Assembly (NCBI GenBank): GCA_036379295.1
Contig: DASVGY010000063.1
Location: 1 to 44,095, forward strand
Origin: Pseudopedobacter sp036379295
GTDB lineage: Bacteria > Bacteroidota > Bacteroidia > Sphingobacteriales > Sphingobacteriaceae
Direction: 5' to 3'
Length of the DNA stretch: 44,095 nucleotides
A model generated the notes under the pieces. The model was not told the DNA's origin, did not search any database, and saw nothing but the letters and a program-made list of their open reading frames with translations. Made by a program: the position numbers and the translations under genes. The first letter of the stretch is position 1. Each line of letters begins with the position of its first letter. Shown piece by piece: positions 33,118 to 41,014 of the stretch.

Positions 33118-33729
33118 CTAGGTTTTTGAATTAATAGTATTGCTAACTGGGTTACTTTTTACTTTTTTGAGTAAGCTTTCTATCACTTTGGGAAAGTGTA
33201 AATGCTCTAATTGCTGAACTTTAAATTTTAGCATTTTTAAATCATCTGCTCTATCAATCTTAAATTTTGATTGATGAATAACCTCGCCTTCATCAAATTG
33301 GCTGTTCACAAAATGAATGGTTATTCCGGATTCGGGTTCCTTAGCTGCCAAAACTGCAAGGTGTACGTTTTCTCCATACATTCCTTTTCCTCCATATTTT
33401 GGCAGTAAAGAAGGGTGGATGTTGATGATCTTGTTTGGAAAACTTTTTAACAGGTTCTCGGGTACCAGCCACAAAAAACCAGCTAAAACAATTAAATCTA
33501 TTTCTAGTTTTTTGAGTAGGCTAACCACATTGTTGGTTTCGTAAAACTCTTTACGATCAAAAATATGTGAAGGTACTTCAAAATTATCAGCTCTTTGCAG
33601 AACGTATGCATCTGGATTATTGGTTAAAATAAGCGCCACCTCGGCCTCATTGCTACGTTTAAAATGCTCCATTATTTTTTGAGCGTTAGACCCCGAGCCT
33701 GATGCAAAAATTGCGATACGTTTTTTCAA
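33118..33729 (-). CDS. purN: Phosphoribosylglycinamide formyltransferase (GAR transformylase)
   Basis: This protein of about 203 residues transfers a formyl group from 10-formyltetrahydrofolate to GAR in purine synthesis. It has the phosphate-binding GSGSN (11-15), IDLIVLAGFLWLVP, the catalytic NIHPSLLP (Asn103, His105) and Asp146 in FDEGEVIHQ. The frame opens further upstream at another TTG, but that codon is part of a perfect -7 promoter match. I therefore place the start at the TTG at 33727-33729, giving MKKRIAIFASGSGSN, which fits the family well. The extra C-terminal tail KVKSNPVSNTINSKT is not conserved. It is divergent from the DJ-1-like gene. Confidence 0.93.
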   Translation of the reverse strand: MKKRIAIFASGSGSNAQKIMEHFKRSNEAEVALILTNNPDAYVLQRADNFEVPSHIFDRKEFYETNNVVSLLKKLEIDLIVLAGFLWLVPENLLKSFPNKIINIHPSLLPKYGGKGMYGENVHLAVLAAKEPESGITIHFVNSQFDEGEVIHQSKFKIDRADDLKMLKFKVQQLEHLHFPKVIESLLKKVKSNPVSNTINSKT

Positions 33730-33753
33730 AACTTTAAAACTTTGATGGTTGCT

Positions 33754-33761
33754 CAAAGATA
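33754..33761 (-). promoter_or_regulatory. Candidate -7 element of purN
   Basis: On the minus strand TATCTTTG matches TAnnTTTG, 24 bases upstream of the chosen TTG start. It contains an alternative in-frame TTG, which therefore could not be translated from this promoter. Confidence 0.5.
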
Positions 33762-33889
33762 AAATTTTGAGTGCTTAAAGAAAATCAAATCAAAAAAATC
33801 TGTTGAATAAAAAATATTAGTGCTGAGTGGCAAGATTTTTTTGGTTTGGAGTTTGTTAAATAAACGTTTTATCAAACAAAATATTTATC

Positions 33890-34450
33890 ATGGAAAATTT
33901 GAAAAACAGAACTGTCGCCATTTTAAGCGACAATGGGTTTGAACAATCAGAATTATTGGAACCAAAAAAAGCACTGATAGCAGCAGGCGCCACTGTTCAT
34001 GTAATTTCTGCACAAAACACACAGATTAAAGCTTGGGATAAAGATGATTGGGGTGTTAGTGTAGATGTTGATGTTGCGCTTAGCAATGCCGACCCTGCAG
34101 ATTATGATGCCTTAATGGTACCTGGCGGTGTAATGAATCCTGATAAAATGAGGGCAGACAACGCATACGTTGATTTTGCAAAATTATTTTTAAACTCAGG
34201 AAAGCCTGTAGCCGCAATTTGCCACGGCCCACAACTTTTAATTGAAACTGGCGCTTTAAAAGGCAAAAAAATGACCTCCTACCCATCAATAAAAACAGAT
34301 TTAATAAACGCGGGTGTAAGTTGGGAAGATAAGGAAGTGGTGGTGGACATGGGTTTAGTAACTAGCCGCTCACCTAAAGATATCCCGGCATTTAACAAAA
34401 AAATGATCGAAGAATTTGCTGAAGGTGTTCATACACGTAAGGTTGGATAA
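33890..34450 (+). CDS. DJ-1/PfpI family protein (type 1 glutamine amidotransferase-like)
   Basis: This 186-residue protein belongs to the DJ-1/ThiJ/PfpI superfamily, close to YhbO/YraA. The conserved Glu18 is in NGFEQSEL and the nucleophile elbow AAICHGPQLLIE gives Cys111-His112, with PGGVMNPDKMR before it. A late block SRSPKDIPAFNKKMIEEF is typical. Members act in glyoxal or carbonyl-stress defence (deglycase or glyoxalase) or as peptidases; the annotation as protease is not certain. It is a single gene with a terminator directly after it and is divergent from purN. No neighbouring stress genes refine the role. Confidence 0.93.
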   Translation: MENLKNRTVAILSDNGFEQSELLEPKKALIAAGATVHVISAQNTQIKAWDKDDWGVSVDVDVALSNADPADYDALMVPGGVMNPDKMRADNAYVDFAKLFLNSGKPVAAICHGPQLLIETGALKGKKMTSYPSIKTDLINAGVSWEDKEVVVDMGLVTSRSPKDIPAFNKKMIEEFAEGVHTRKVG

Positions 34451-34457
34451 ATTAACA

Positions 34458-34482
34458 GGAGGCTATTTGCCTCCCGTTTTTA
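34458..34482 (+). terminator. Intrinsic terminator of the DJ-1-like gene
   Basis: A perfect 6-bp stem, GGAGGC/GCCTCC (34458-34463, 34469-34474), with a 5-base loop is followed by a T run. It overlaps the very end of the convergent cytochrome gene. Confidence 0.8.
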
Positions 34483-34890
34483 TTTCAAAGCCAGCTCGGG
34501 TTCTTTATTTCCACGATGACAGGTTACGCACTGTATCGCTGCGACATTATCATCGCCTTCATGGTGTTTAAAGTACTTTTTATTTATTTTATAAGTCATC
34601 CTCATCATGTCTCTGGCAATTAATTTTTCCTCTTTTTCATCGCTAGCGAAATCTAATTTAGTAGCGTCGGCTTTAGATTTTGCGTGGCAAAAATCGCATT
34701 TTACGCCTAAAGCAGTTTTAAAGTCGCTCATCACTTTTTTGAGTTCTTCATGGCTAATGTCCTTGGGTAAAACTTTCAGATTTTTAGCTTGATGATCATC
34801 TTTTTGTTGAGAAGGCACCATTGCAGCAAGGCTTATCACGCAAATGATGGCAGAAGTAAAAAGTAGTGGCTTAAGTTGGTTAAAGTTCAT
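34480..34890 (-). CDS. Diheme cytochrome c (reaction-centre cytochrome-like)
   Basis: This 136-residue protein has an N-terminal hydrophobic signal or anchor (about 8-24) and two heme c attachment motifs, CDFCH (65-69) and CVTCH (121-125). The sequence between them, ending in LIARDMMRMTYKINKKYFK, supplies a candidate axial Met. This arrangement resembles the small CytoC_RC-like cytochromes found in many non-photosynthetic Bacteroidota, not a photosynthetic reaction centre. It is likely periplasmic and involved in electron transfer, but no redox partner gene is adjacent. A GTG three codons upstream is in frame; the ATG giving MNFNQLKPLLF is preferred. Confidence 0.88.
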   Translation of the reverse strand: MNFNQLKPLLFTSAIICVISLAAMVPSQQKDDHQAKNLKVLPKDISHEELKKVMSDFKTALGVKCDFCHAKSKADATKLDFASDEKEEKLIARDMMRMTYKINKKYFKHHEGDDNVAAIQCVTCHRGNKEPELALK

Positions 34891-35238
34891 CTGTAACACA
34901 GTTTATAGATTAAATGCAGTTTACTGGCTATTTAAAACGTTAGATAGCAATTTAGAAGAGAAAGTTAGAAAAAAATTTTAATTAACAGCAATTTTTAAAT
35001 TAACAGATTTTGCGATGATGATCACTATTTTGTCAGCAAATAATAGCTTTCGGTTTTTGCTCAAGTATTGGCAAATGTCTCTAATGAGTAATAATGGTGT
35101 ATAAATGTTTAATTAAAGTCCAAAATAAAATTTAAGGATATTTATTGCAAAGAATCTGATATATTTGAAATACAAAACGATAACGCGATATTTACCTTAA
35201 CACGTTCTTCGTAAATTTCTTAAGTAAACTATTATAAT
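34891..35238. other. Intergenic region with a candidate promoter for the transaldolase
   Basis: These 348 bases separate the divergent cytochrome and transaldolase genes. TATATTTG at 35160-35167 matches the -7 consensus and would give a leader of roughly 65 bases. I see no open frame, no RNA gene and no convincing promoter for the cytochrome gene. Confidence 0.5.
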
Positions 35239-35898
35239 ATGAAGTTTTTTATTGATACCGCAAACTTAGCTCAGATAAAGGAGGCTCAAGATTTAGGTGT
35301 ATTGGATGGTGTAACAACAAACCCGAGTTTAATGGCCAAAGAAGGCATAACCGGCGACGAAAAAGTTTTACAGCACTACCGTGATATTTGTGCAATTGTT
35401 GAAGATAACGTGAGTGCAGAAGTTATTTCCACAGATTTTGATGGAATGGTAAAAGAGGGAGAAGCATTGGCTGCTCTTGATGACAAAATTGTAGTAAAAA
35501 TTCCGATGGTTAAAGACGGGATTAAGGCCTTAAAATATTTTAGTGACAAAGGAATTAGAACTAATTGCACCTTAATTTTTTCGGCAGGGCAGGCCTTGTT
35601 GGCAGCCAAAGCTGGTGCAACTTTCGTATCTCCATTTTTAGGCCGTTTAGATGATATAGGCGCTGATAGTTTCGGATTAATTGAGGATATCCGTTTAATT
35701 TTTGATAATTACGGATTTGAAACGCAAATTCTTGCAGCGTCAATTAGAAATTCGGGTCATATTGTTGAATGTGCTAAAATTGGCGCCGACGTAATGACCG
35801 GTCCTCTGAGTTCAATCATGGGATTGTTAAAACACCCTTTAACGGATAGTGGTTTAGCTCAATTTTTAGCGGACCATGCAAAAGCTGCTGGAAAGTAA
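35239..35898 (+). CDS. tal: TalC-type transaldolase (fructose-6-phosphate aldolase family)
   Basis: This 219-residue enzyme is a short (TalC/FSA-type) class I aldolase. It has Asp6 in FFIDTAN, the VLDGVTTNPSLMAKEG block, Schiff-base Lys87 in VVKIPM, and NCTLIFSAGQALLAAKAGATFVSPF. The active-site position that is Tyr131 in E. coli fructose-6-phosphate aldolase is Phe133 here (SPFLGRLDDIG). That residue and the GRLDD block are typical of true transaldolases, so activity in the pentose phosphate pathway is likelier than free-dihydroxyacetone aldolase activity. Automated pipelines often name such proteins Fsa. It is monocistronic with a clear terminator. Confidence 0.9.
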   Translation: MKFFIDTANLAQIKEAQDLGVLDGVTTNPSLMAKEGITGDEKVLQHYRDICAIVEDNVSAEVISTDFDGMVKEGEALAALDDKIVVKIPMVKDGIKALKYFSDKGIRTNCTLIFSAGQALLAAKAGATFVSPFLGRLDDIGADSFGLIEDIRLIFDNYGFETQILAASIRNSGHIVECAKIGADVMTGPLSSIMGLLKHPLTDSGLAQFLADHAKAAGK

Positions 35899-35919
35899 TT
35901 TTGCAAATAATTATATTTT

Positions 35920-35946
35920 AAAGCCGCCATTAGGTGGCTTTTTTTA
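35920..35946 (+). terminator. Intrinsic terminator of the transaldolase gene
   Basis: A 9-bp stem AAAGCCGCC/GGTGGCTTT (35920-35928, 35933-35941; one G-U pair) with loop ATTA is followed by T residues. Confidence 0.88.
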
Positions 35947-36016
35947 TTTTAAACTTTTTTTGTAACGAAGTTGTCTCTTATCTGCAGCAGCAACCAAAAA
36001 AAAGCTTATAAAACAG

Positions 36017-36047
36017 TTAAGCTCCGAACGGGGAGGACGGAGCTTAA
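36017..36047 (+). other. Perfect hairpin with a GGGGAGGA-containing loop
   Basis: TTAAGCTCCG (36017-36026) pairs fully with CGGAGCTTAA (36038-36047) around the 11-base loop AACGGGGAGGA. There is no T run, so it is not an intrinsic terminator. It could be part of an RNA leader or a small RNA. Confidence 0.55.
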
Positions 36048-36186
36048 ACTAACCAATTATAAACCTAAATTAAACGATAGGAACTTTATTTCAACAATGA
36101 GGTAATCCTCGAATTGCTTGGTGTAAAGGTAACACTAAGTCTAATTTGATTTGTCACCGTTTTGTCAATGTATTTTAACTAATTTA

Positions 36187-36200
36187 TTAACAAGTGTTAA
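36187..36200. promoter_or_regulatory. TTAACA-AG-TGTTAA dyad, possible operator
   Basis: A perfect 6-bp inverted repeat with a 2-base spacer sits 148 bases upstream of the subtilase gene. An AT-rich chance palindrome is possible. Confidence 0.3.
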
Positions 36201-36348
36201 ATTTTGTTAAAAAATTAAAAACTATCCAATACAACCCTAAGCTCTGACTGTGATAGCTTATCAGTTGAAAATAATACTTATTTCGCCAGCCAAATTTTAA
36301 AGCAGATTAAATTAAAATTCTTAATTTAGGTTTTTTTTAACGGCGTGG

Positions 36349-39207
36349 ATGCGTAACATATTTTCGATAACACTTCTTTTATTATTGTTTATTTTACCGT
36401 CGTTTAAATTTATTGACGTAACGGCAGATTTACTAAAATATCGGTTACCTAAAGGAGTTAAATCGTCCGGCTATCTGCCAAACACCCTAATTGTAAAGTT
36501 TAACGATATTGCTTTAGGAAAAACCACTTTTGGTAGCAAAAAAAAACTGTTAGATAATACAAGTACCATCGTTTTTACCAGCATCACTCCGGTTTACCAA
36601 TTTAAAAAAGCTTCAATACAAACACTTGCTGAACAAAAGAAAATTGACGAAGCAGGATTAAACAGAATTTTTGAAATAAGATACGAAAGTAAGCTTAACC
36701 TAGAGGCCGTAGTTAATGAAGTTTTAAAAAATAAATCCGTTGCCTATGCAGAGCCTAGTTTTATTTATCATACGTTTTCAGATACGCCAAATGATCCGGA
36801 TTTTACGAACGATAAACAGCTATACCTTAATCAGGTAAAAGCGCCGGAAGCGTGGGCGGTGCAACCAAACGCGAACGAGGCAGTTATTGCAATTGTGGAT
36901 TCGGGGTCGGATTTGCAACATGTTGATTTAACGGCAAACATTTATCATAACATAAAAGACCCAATTAATGGCATTGATGATGACAATGATGGCTATGTTG
37001 ATAATTTTATGGGTTGGGATTTTGTGGGCGCAACAGCAAGTAAAATTGTAGAAGATAACAATCCAGATATACCAGCAGATTCTTTAGATCATGGGGTGCA
37101 TGTTAGTGGTTTGGCATCGGCGGTTACTGATAATGGCTTGGGCATAGCAAGTATCGCTAAAAACGCTAGATTGATGATAGTTAAAACCGGAGCAGATGAT
37201 AACGCTAGTGCGATTTATAAGGGGTACGAAGGAATTATTTACGCGGTAGATCATGGCGCTAAAATAATCAACTGCTCATGGGGAGGTCCTGGCGGTGGCG
37301 CTTACGGTCAGGATGTAATTAATTACGCGGTTAGTAAAGGATGCCTGGTTGTGGTTGCAGCAGGAAACAGCAAAACCGATGAACCTATTTATCCGGCAGC
37401 GTATAAAGGTGCTTTTGCGGTGGCAAACGTCACCAGTGACGATATTAAAGCTAGCAGCTCAAGCTATGGCTATCACGTTGCTATTGCTTCGCCCGGAACA
37501 GGTATTTACAGCACCACAAATAAGGATACTTATGGCTATAAAAGCGGCACCTCAATGGCAGCTCCAATTGTTTCGAGCGCTGCAGCGTTAGTTTTAGCCA
37601 AAAATCCAACACTAAGTGGCGCTCAAATTGGCGAAATTTTAAGGTTAACGGCAGACGATATTTATACCAATAATCCGGCGAATGCGCCTTATAAAGATCA
37701 ATTGGGCAGCGGCAGATTAAATGTTTTAAGAGCAATACAAGAAAGTCAAAGTCCATCTATCCGTTACCAAAATATTGTAATGGAGGATAGTTCAAACGGG
37801 GCTTTGTCTGCCGGAGACACCGTTAGCTATTATTTTGATTTAAAAAATCTGCTGTTGGCAACCAACAATTTAAAAGTAACCTTAAGTACAGCTAACACCA
37901 ATGTTAAAATAATTGAAGGCGAAATAAACGCCGGAGCCTTTGCTTCCCTAGAAACAAAGCGAGTTGGACCCTTTAAAATCGTTGTTGCCAGCAACACTCC
38001 TGAAAACACCACCGTATTGTTTCAATTAAATTATAGCAACCTGTTAGCTAATTACGTTGCTAAAGAATATTTTACCAATACGGTGAATCTTGATTATCAA
38101 AACATTACGGTAAACCAGCTTTATACCACAATTACCAGCAACGGACGCGTTGGCTACAGCGCTGCCAATGCGCATAACGGCTTAGGTGTGTTGTACAAAG
38201 ACTTTTCCTTGTTGTACGAAGGTGCGCTAATGATAGGTATTTCTCCAACGCAGGTTGCTAACAATGTACGCTCTGCCAATGGCGAAACAGACGAGGATTT
38301 TAAAAAAATTAAAGGTGTTGCCAGAATTCAAAACAGCACTTTTGCCTATGAGGGCTTTTCTGTTTTTGATGATAGCAACAGCAAACTCCCAATTGGTTTG
38401 CAGGTTAAACAACGGCAGCTGGCCTATAAAACTGCTCCAGATGATAAATATGTTATTGTAGAATATGACGTTACAAACACTAGCCTTAAACCAATTGATA
38501 ATATTTACCTAGGCTTATTTACCGATTGGGATGTAGACGAGAGTTCAAAAAACTTTTTAGCGTATGATGAAGAAAAAAGGATAAGCTACGTATTCTCTAG
38601 TACGCCCTTGAGCCCTTACGCCGGTATTAAGTTGTTGACTAAAAATGTTGATCCGGTTTTTTACCCGCTTTCTTACCAATTAGGAACAGATTTTTTATAC
38701 GATGGTAATTTTTCGACAGCAGAAAAATACGAAACCTTATCACATGGTGTAAAAAGTAAAAGTTTAGGTTCTGGCGATGGTTTGGATGTAATGTGCGTAA
38801 CTGGCAACGGTCCGTTTAATTTAGCTGCTAAGCAGAGTTTTAAAATAGCATTTGCAATCCTAGTAGGAGATGATTTAGCAGACATTGAAAATTCTGCTTC
38901 GGCCGCTGATGAGAAATATCAACAACAAATTGTGCCGGTTAGCGCCAAGTTTGAAGTATCTCAAAATTACCCAAACCCCTTTAAATCAGCAACAAATATC
39001 AATTTTAATATTCCCGAAGACGGCTATACAAGCTTAGAACTGTTTGATTATTTAGGACAAAGGGTGCAACAAGTTTTTGCCAAAGAGTTCAAAAAAGGAA
39101 ATTACGTTTACACCCTAAATCTGAAAAATATACGACCCGGCATTTATTTTTACAAAGCTACTTTTAAAGGGCAGGTACAAACCAGAAAAATAGTGGTTTT
39201 GCAGTAA
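36349..39207 (+). CDS. T9SS-exported S8 (subtilisin-like) serine protease
   Basis: This 952-residue protein has an N-terminal hydrophobic signal, a propeptide region (about 40-140), and a peptidase S8 domain (about 175-460). The full catalytic set is present: Asp184 (AIVDSGSD), His248 (DHGVHVSG), Asn340 (VAAGNS) and Ser402 (SGTSMAAP). A GIDDDNDGYVDN insert between Asp and His looks like a calcium loop. A long beta-sandwich region (about 470-860) follows. The end is a type A T9SS sorting domain with FEVSQNYPNPFKSATNINF and GIYFYKATFKGQVQTRKIVVL. It is expected to be translocated by T9SS and either released or held on the cell surface. It is convergent with tdk, with a 7-base gap. Confidence 0.94.
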   Translation: MRNIFSITLLLLLFILPSFKFIDVTADLLKYRLPKGVKSSGYLPNTLIVKFNDIALGKTTFGSKKKLLDNTSTIVFTSITPVYQFKKASIQTLAEQKKIDEAGLNRIFEIRYESKLNLEAVVNEVLKNKSVAYAEPSFIYHTFSDTPNDPDFTNDKQLYLNQVKAPEAWAVQPNANEAVIAIVDSGSDLQHVDLTANIYHNIKDPINGIDDDNDGYVDNFMGWDFVGATASKIVEDNNPDIPADSLDHGVHVSGLASAVTDNGLGIASIAKNARLMIVKTGADDNASAIYKGYEGIIYAVDHGAKIINCSWGGPGGGAYGQDVINYAVSKGCLVVVAAGNSKTDEPIYPAAYKGAFAVANVTSDDIKASSSSYGYHVAIASPGTGIYSTTNKDTYGYKSGTSMAAPIVSSAAALVLAKNPTLSGAQIGEILRLTADDIYTNNPANAPYKDQLGSGRLNVLRAIQESQSPSIRYQNIVMEDSSNGALSAGDTVSYYFDLKNLLLATNNLKVTLSTANTNVKIIEGEINAGAFASLETKRVGPFKIVVASNTPENTTVLFQLNYSNLLANYVAKEYFTNTVNLDYQNITVNQLYTTITSNGRVGYSAANAHNGLGVLYKDFSLLYEGALMIGISPTQVANNVRSANGETDEDFKKIKGVARIQNSTFAYEGFSVFDDSNSKLPIGLQVKQRQLAYKTAPDDKYVIVEYDVTNTSLKPIDNIYLGLFTDWDVDESSKNFLAYDEEKRISYVFSSTPLSPYAGIKLLTKNVDPVFYPLSYQLGTDFLYDGNFSTAEKYETLSHGVKSKSLGSGDGLDVMCVTGNGPFNLAAKQSFKIAFAILVGDDLADIENSASAADEKYQQQIVPVSAKFEVSQNYPNPFKSATNINFNIPEDGYTSLELFDYLGQRVQQVFAKEFKKGNYVYTLNLKNIRPGIYFYKATFKGQVQTRKIVVLQ

Positions 39208-39214
39208 ATAACGT

Positions 39215-39787
39215 TTAATCGAGATTAAAACAAACTCGGCATCGTGGCTCATAGTTCTCTTTTTCGCCCAACAAAAACTGACTCTTATTTTCAACCAAGC
39301 GATAGCTAAACAACGCTGGGCCGCCACAACTAACACAAACTGCATGTACTTTGGTAACGTCTTCGGCAATAGCCATTAAGGCGGGTATGGGACCAAAAGG
39401 TTTACCCTCAAAATCCATGTCTAAACCGGCTATTATAACCCTTACGCCCTTATTTGCTAATTTTACACAAACATCAGGCAATTCCTCATCAAAAAACTGA
39501 GCCTCATCAATGCCAACAATTTGCGCATCACTTCCGTACAGTAAAATAGCAGACGAATGATCTACGGGAGTAGAGTGGATAGAATTTAAATCATGCGAAA
39601 CCACAGCGGTTTCATCATACCGAGTGTCTGTTTTTGGTTTAAAAATTTCAACATTTAATTTGGCAATTTGCCCTCTTTTTAAACGTCTGATAAGCTCTTC
39701 TGTTTTGCCAGAAAACATTGAGCCACAGATTACCTCAATACTTCCACCTAAATCATACCGTCTTTTAAACCTGTCGTCGTTAAACAT
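39215..39787 (-). CDS. tdk: Thymidine kinase (type II)
   Basis: This 190-residue enzyme phosphorylates thymidine in the salvage pathway. It has the Walker A motif GSMFSGKTEE (22-31), the base Glu95 in VGIDEAQFF, the lasso-like region near GPIPALMAIAEDVTKVHAVC, and four zinc-binding cysteines: Cys151 and Cys154 (CVSC) and Cys183 and Cys186 (CRVC). The length and order are typical of type II kinases of Bacteroidota. It is divergent from the hypothetical gene at 39892, with about 100 bases between the starts. Confidence 0.96.
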   Translation of the reverse strand: MFNDDRFKRRYDLGGSIEVICGSMFSGKTEELIRRLKRGQIAKLNVEIFKPKTDTRYDETAVVSHDLNSIHSTPVDHSSAILLYGSDAQIVGIDEAQFFDEELPDVCVKLANKGVRVIIAGLDMDFEGKPFGPIPALMAIAEDVTKVHAVCVSCGGPALFSYRLVENKSQFLLGEKENYEPRCRVCFNLD

Positions 39788-39836
39788 AAATAGCTCAATT
39801 GCTTTATTCGTTTCGGCTAATATCAGAATTATATGT

Positions 39837-39844
39837 TATTTTTG
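39837..39844 (+). promoter_or_regulatory. Candidate -7 element upstream of the hypothetical gene at 39892
   Basis: TATTTTTG matches TAnnTTTG, about 47 bases before the ATG. No -33 TTTG was found. Confidence 0.4.
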
Positions 39845-39891
39845 ATAGCGTTTTATCAACATAAATACCCAAAAAATACGTTTCTATTATC

Positions 39892-40968
39892 ATGATGAGC
39901 AGGTCACAGATTTTAAAAAAAATCGGAAATATTATTGAGGAATTAAGCGAACAGCAGCAATATTTAGCTACTACCAATAAAATCAATTTGTTAGAGCTAG
40001 AGCTTTTTACCGCCAATGCTGATTTTTTGATAGACCATATAGAAATCTTAAAAAAACTTAATGATAGGCATGATGATGTTGCGGCAGATAGCGCTAAGTT
40101 TTTAAAAAATGAGCCAGAAAAGTTACCCAAACCGCAGCCCGACGTAGCGGGTAAAGACTCGAAAAATTCAGAAAAAGAAACACTAGAAACCTCAAAACAG
40201 GAAGAGCAAAAGAGTAGGTTTAGTTTTTCTTTTGATGAGGAGCCTACCGAGATGATTTTTGATTTTGAGAAGAAGCTAGCGGTTGAAGAGGTATTTGACA
40301 GACCTTTAAATGATGAGGAGCGCAGGCTGCTGGAAGAGAAATCCAGTGCAGCTATTGAAAAGCCCGAAGAATTTATTGTTTTAGATGTTAACGAAAACCA
40401 AAAGAGTGCGGCTGAAATGCCGGAAGCTAATGAGACTGAACCTTTTCTGATGGTAAGAAACGAGGAGCAAAATGTTGGTGCTGGTAAAATGGAAGATCCA
40501 TCAGAAACTGTGCCTTCAGAAAATTCTTTTGCAGAGAACAAAATTTTAAAAGATCAAACAATAGCAAGCAAAACTGAAGCGCCTAAAGCCACCACTGATA
40601 CGCAGTTAGACAGTGCTTTAACCGTGGGCGATTTGGCTTCAACAGAAAAAAGGCCACTTACTTTAAATGAAATGTTATCGGCTAAACTAAATCAAAATAC
40701 TACTCAAAATAATCAGCGCCAAGCTAAAAAGCTGGAAGATTTAAAGTCGGCCATTAGCATTAATGATAAAATGGTTTTTATAAAAGAACTTTTTAACGGC
40801 TATAATTTAGCTTATAGTGAGGCCATAGAGATTGTAAACAGGTTTGATAATTTCGAAGCTGCCGACAATTTCTTGCAAAAAAACTATGCGCTAAAGAACG
40901 ATTGGGAAGGTAAGCAAGTGACCGTAAAGCGGTTTTATGAGTATTTGCATAAAAAATTTGTAATGTAG
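39892..40968 (+). CDS. Conserved Bacteroidota hypothetical protein with disordered centre
   Basis: This 358-residue cytoplasmic protein has no signal peptide or membrane helix. The N-terminal 60 residues are helical (SQILKKIGNIIEELSEQQQYL). A long acidic, Ser/Glu/Lys-rich middle (about 65-275) looks disordered. The C-terminal 70 residues form a helical domain: LTLNEMLSAKLNQN, then SINDKMVFIKELFNGYNLAYSEAIEIV, ending VKRFYEYLHKKF. The C-terminal block matches a pattern I recognise in many Bacteroidota hypotheticals. No function is known to me. A 245-residue open frame on the opposite strand (39804-40541) is a serine-rich shadow. The alternative start is the second ATG at 39895. Neighbours are tdk (divergent) and the GH25 gene, 46 bases downstream. 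Confidence 0.8.
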   Translation: MMSRSQILKKIGNIIEELSEQQQYLATTNKINLLELELFTANADFLIDHIEILKKLNDRHDDVAADSAKFLKNEPEKLPKPQPDVAGKDSKNSEKETLETSKQEEQKSRFSFSFDEEPTEMIFDFEKKLAVEEVFDRPLNDEERRLLEEKSSAAIEKPEEFIVLDVNENQKSAAEMPEANETEPFLMVRNEEQNVGAGKMEDPSETVPSENSFAENKILKDQTIASKTEAPKATTDTQLDSALTVGDLASTEKRPLTLNEMLSAKLNQNTTQNNQRQAKKLEDLKSAISINDKMVFIKELFNGYNLAYSEAIEIVNRFDNFEAADNFLQKNYALKNDWEGKQVTVKRFYEYLHKKFVM

Positions 40969-41014
40969 AAGATGATTTTAAAATTGTCTGGTTATATTTT
41001 TAATTTGATGTTGA

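Larger units (their letters stand above)
35947..36348. other. Gene-free region upstream of the subtilase
   Basis: About 400 bases hold no plausible open frame. They contain a perfect 10-bp hairpin (36017-36047), a small GAGG/CCTC hairpin near 36110, and a TTAACA-AG-TGTTAA dyad (36187-36200). The rest is AT-rich. Text after the large hairpin (CTAACCAATTATAAACCTA) is like the leaders of Pedobacter outer-membrane receptor genes, from memory, but no such gene follows. Confidence 0.5.

Noticed and set aside
39804..40541. 245-codon open frame on the minus strand, serine-rich
   Set aside because: It lies antisense to the hypothetical gene at 39892, which has a normal protein composition and a conserved C-terminal pattern. 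The serine-rich frame arises from the Glu/Lys-rich codons on the other strand.
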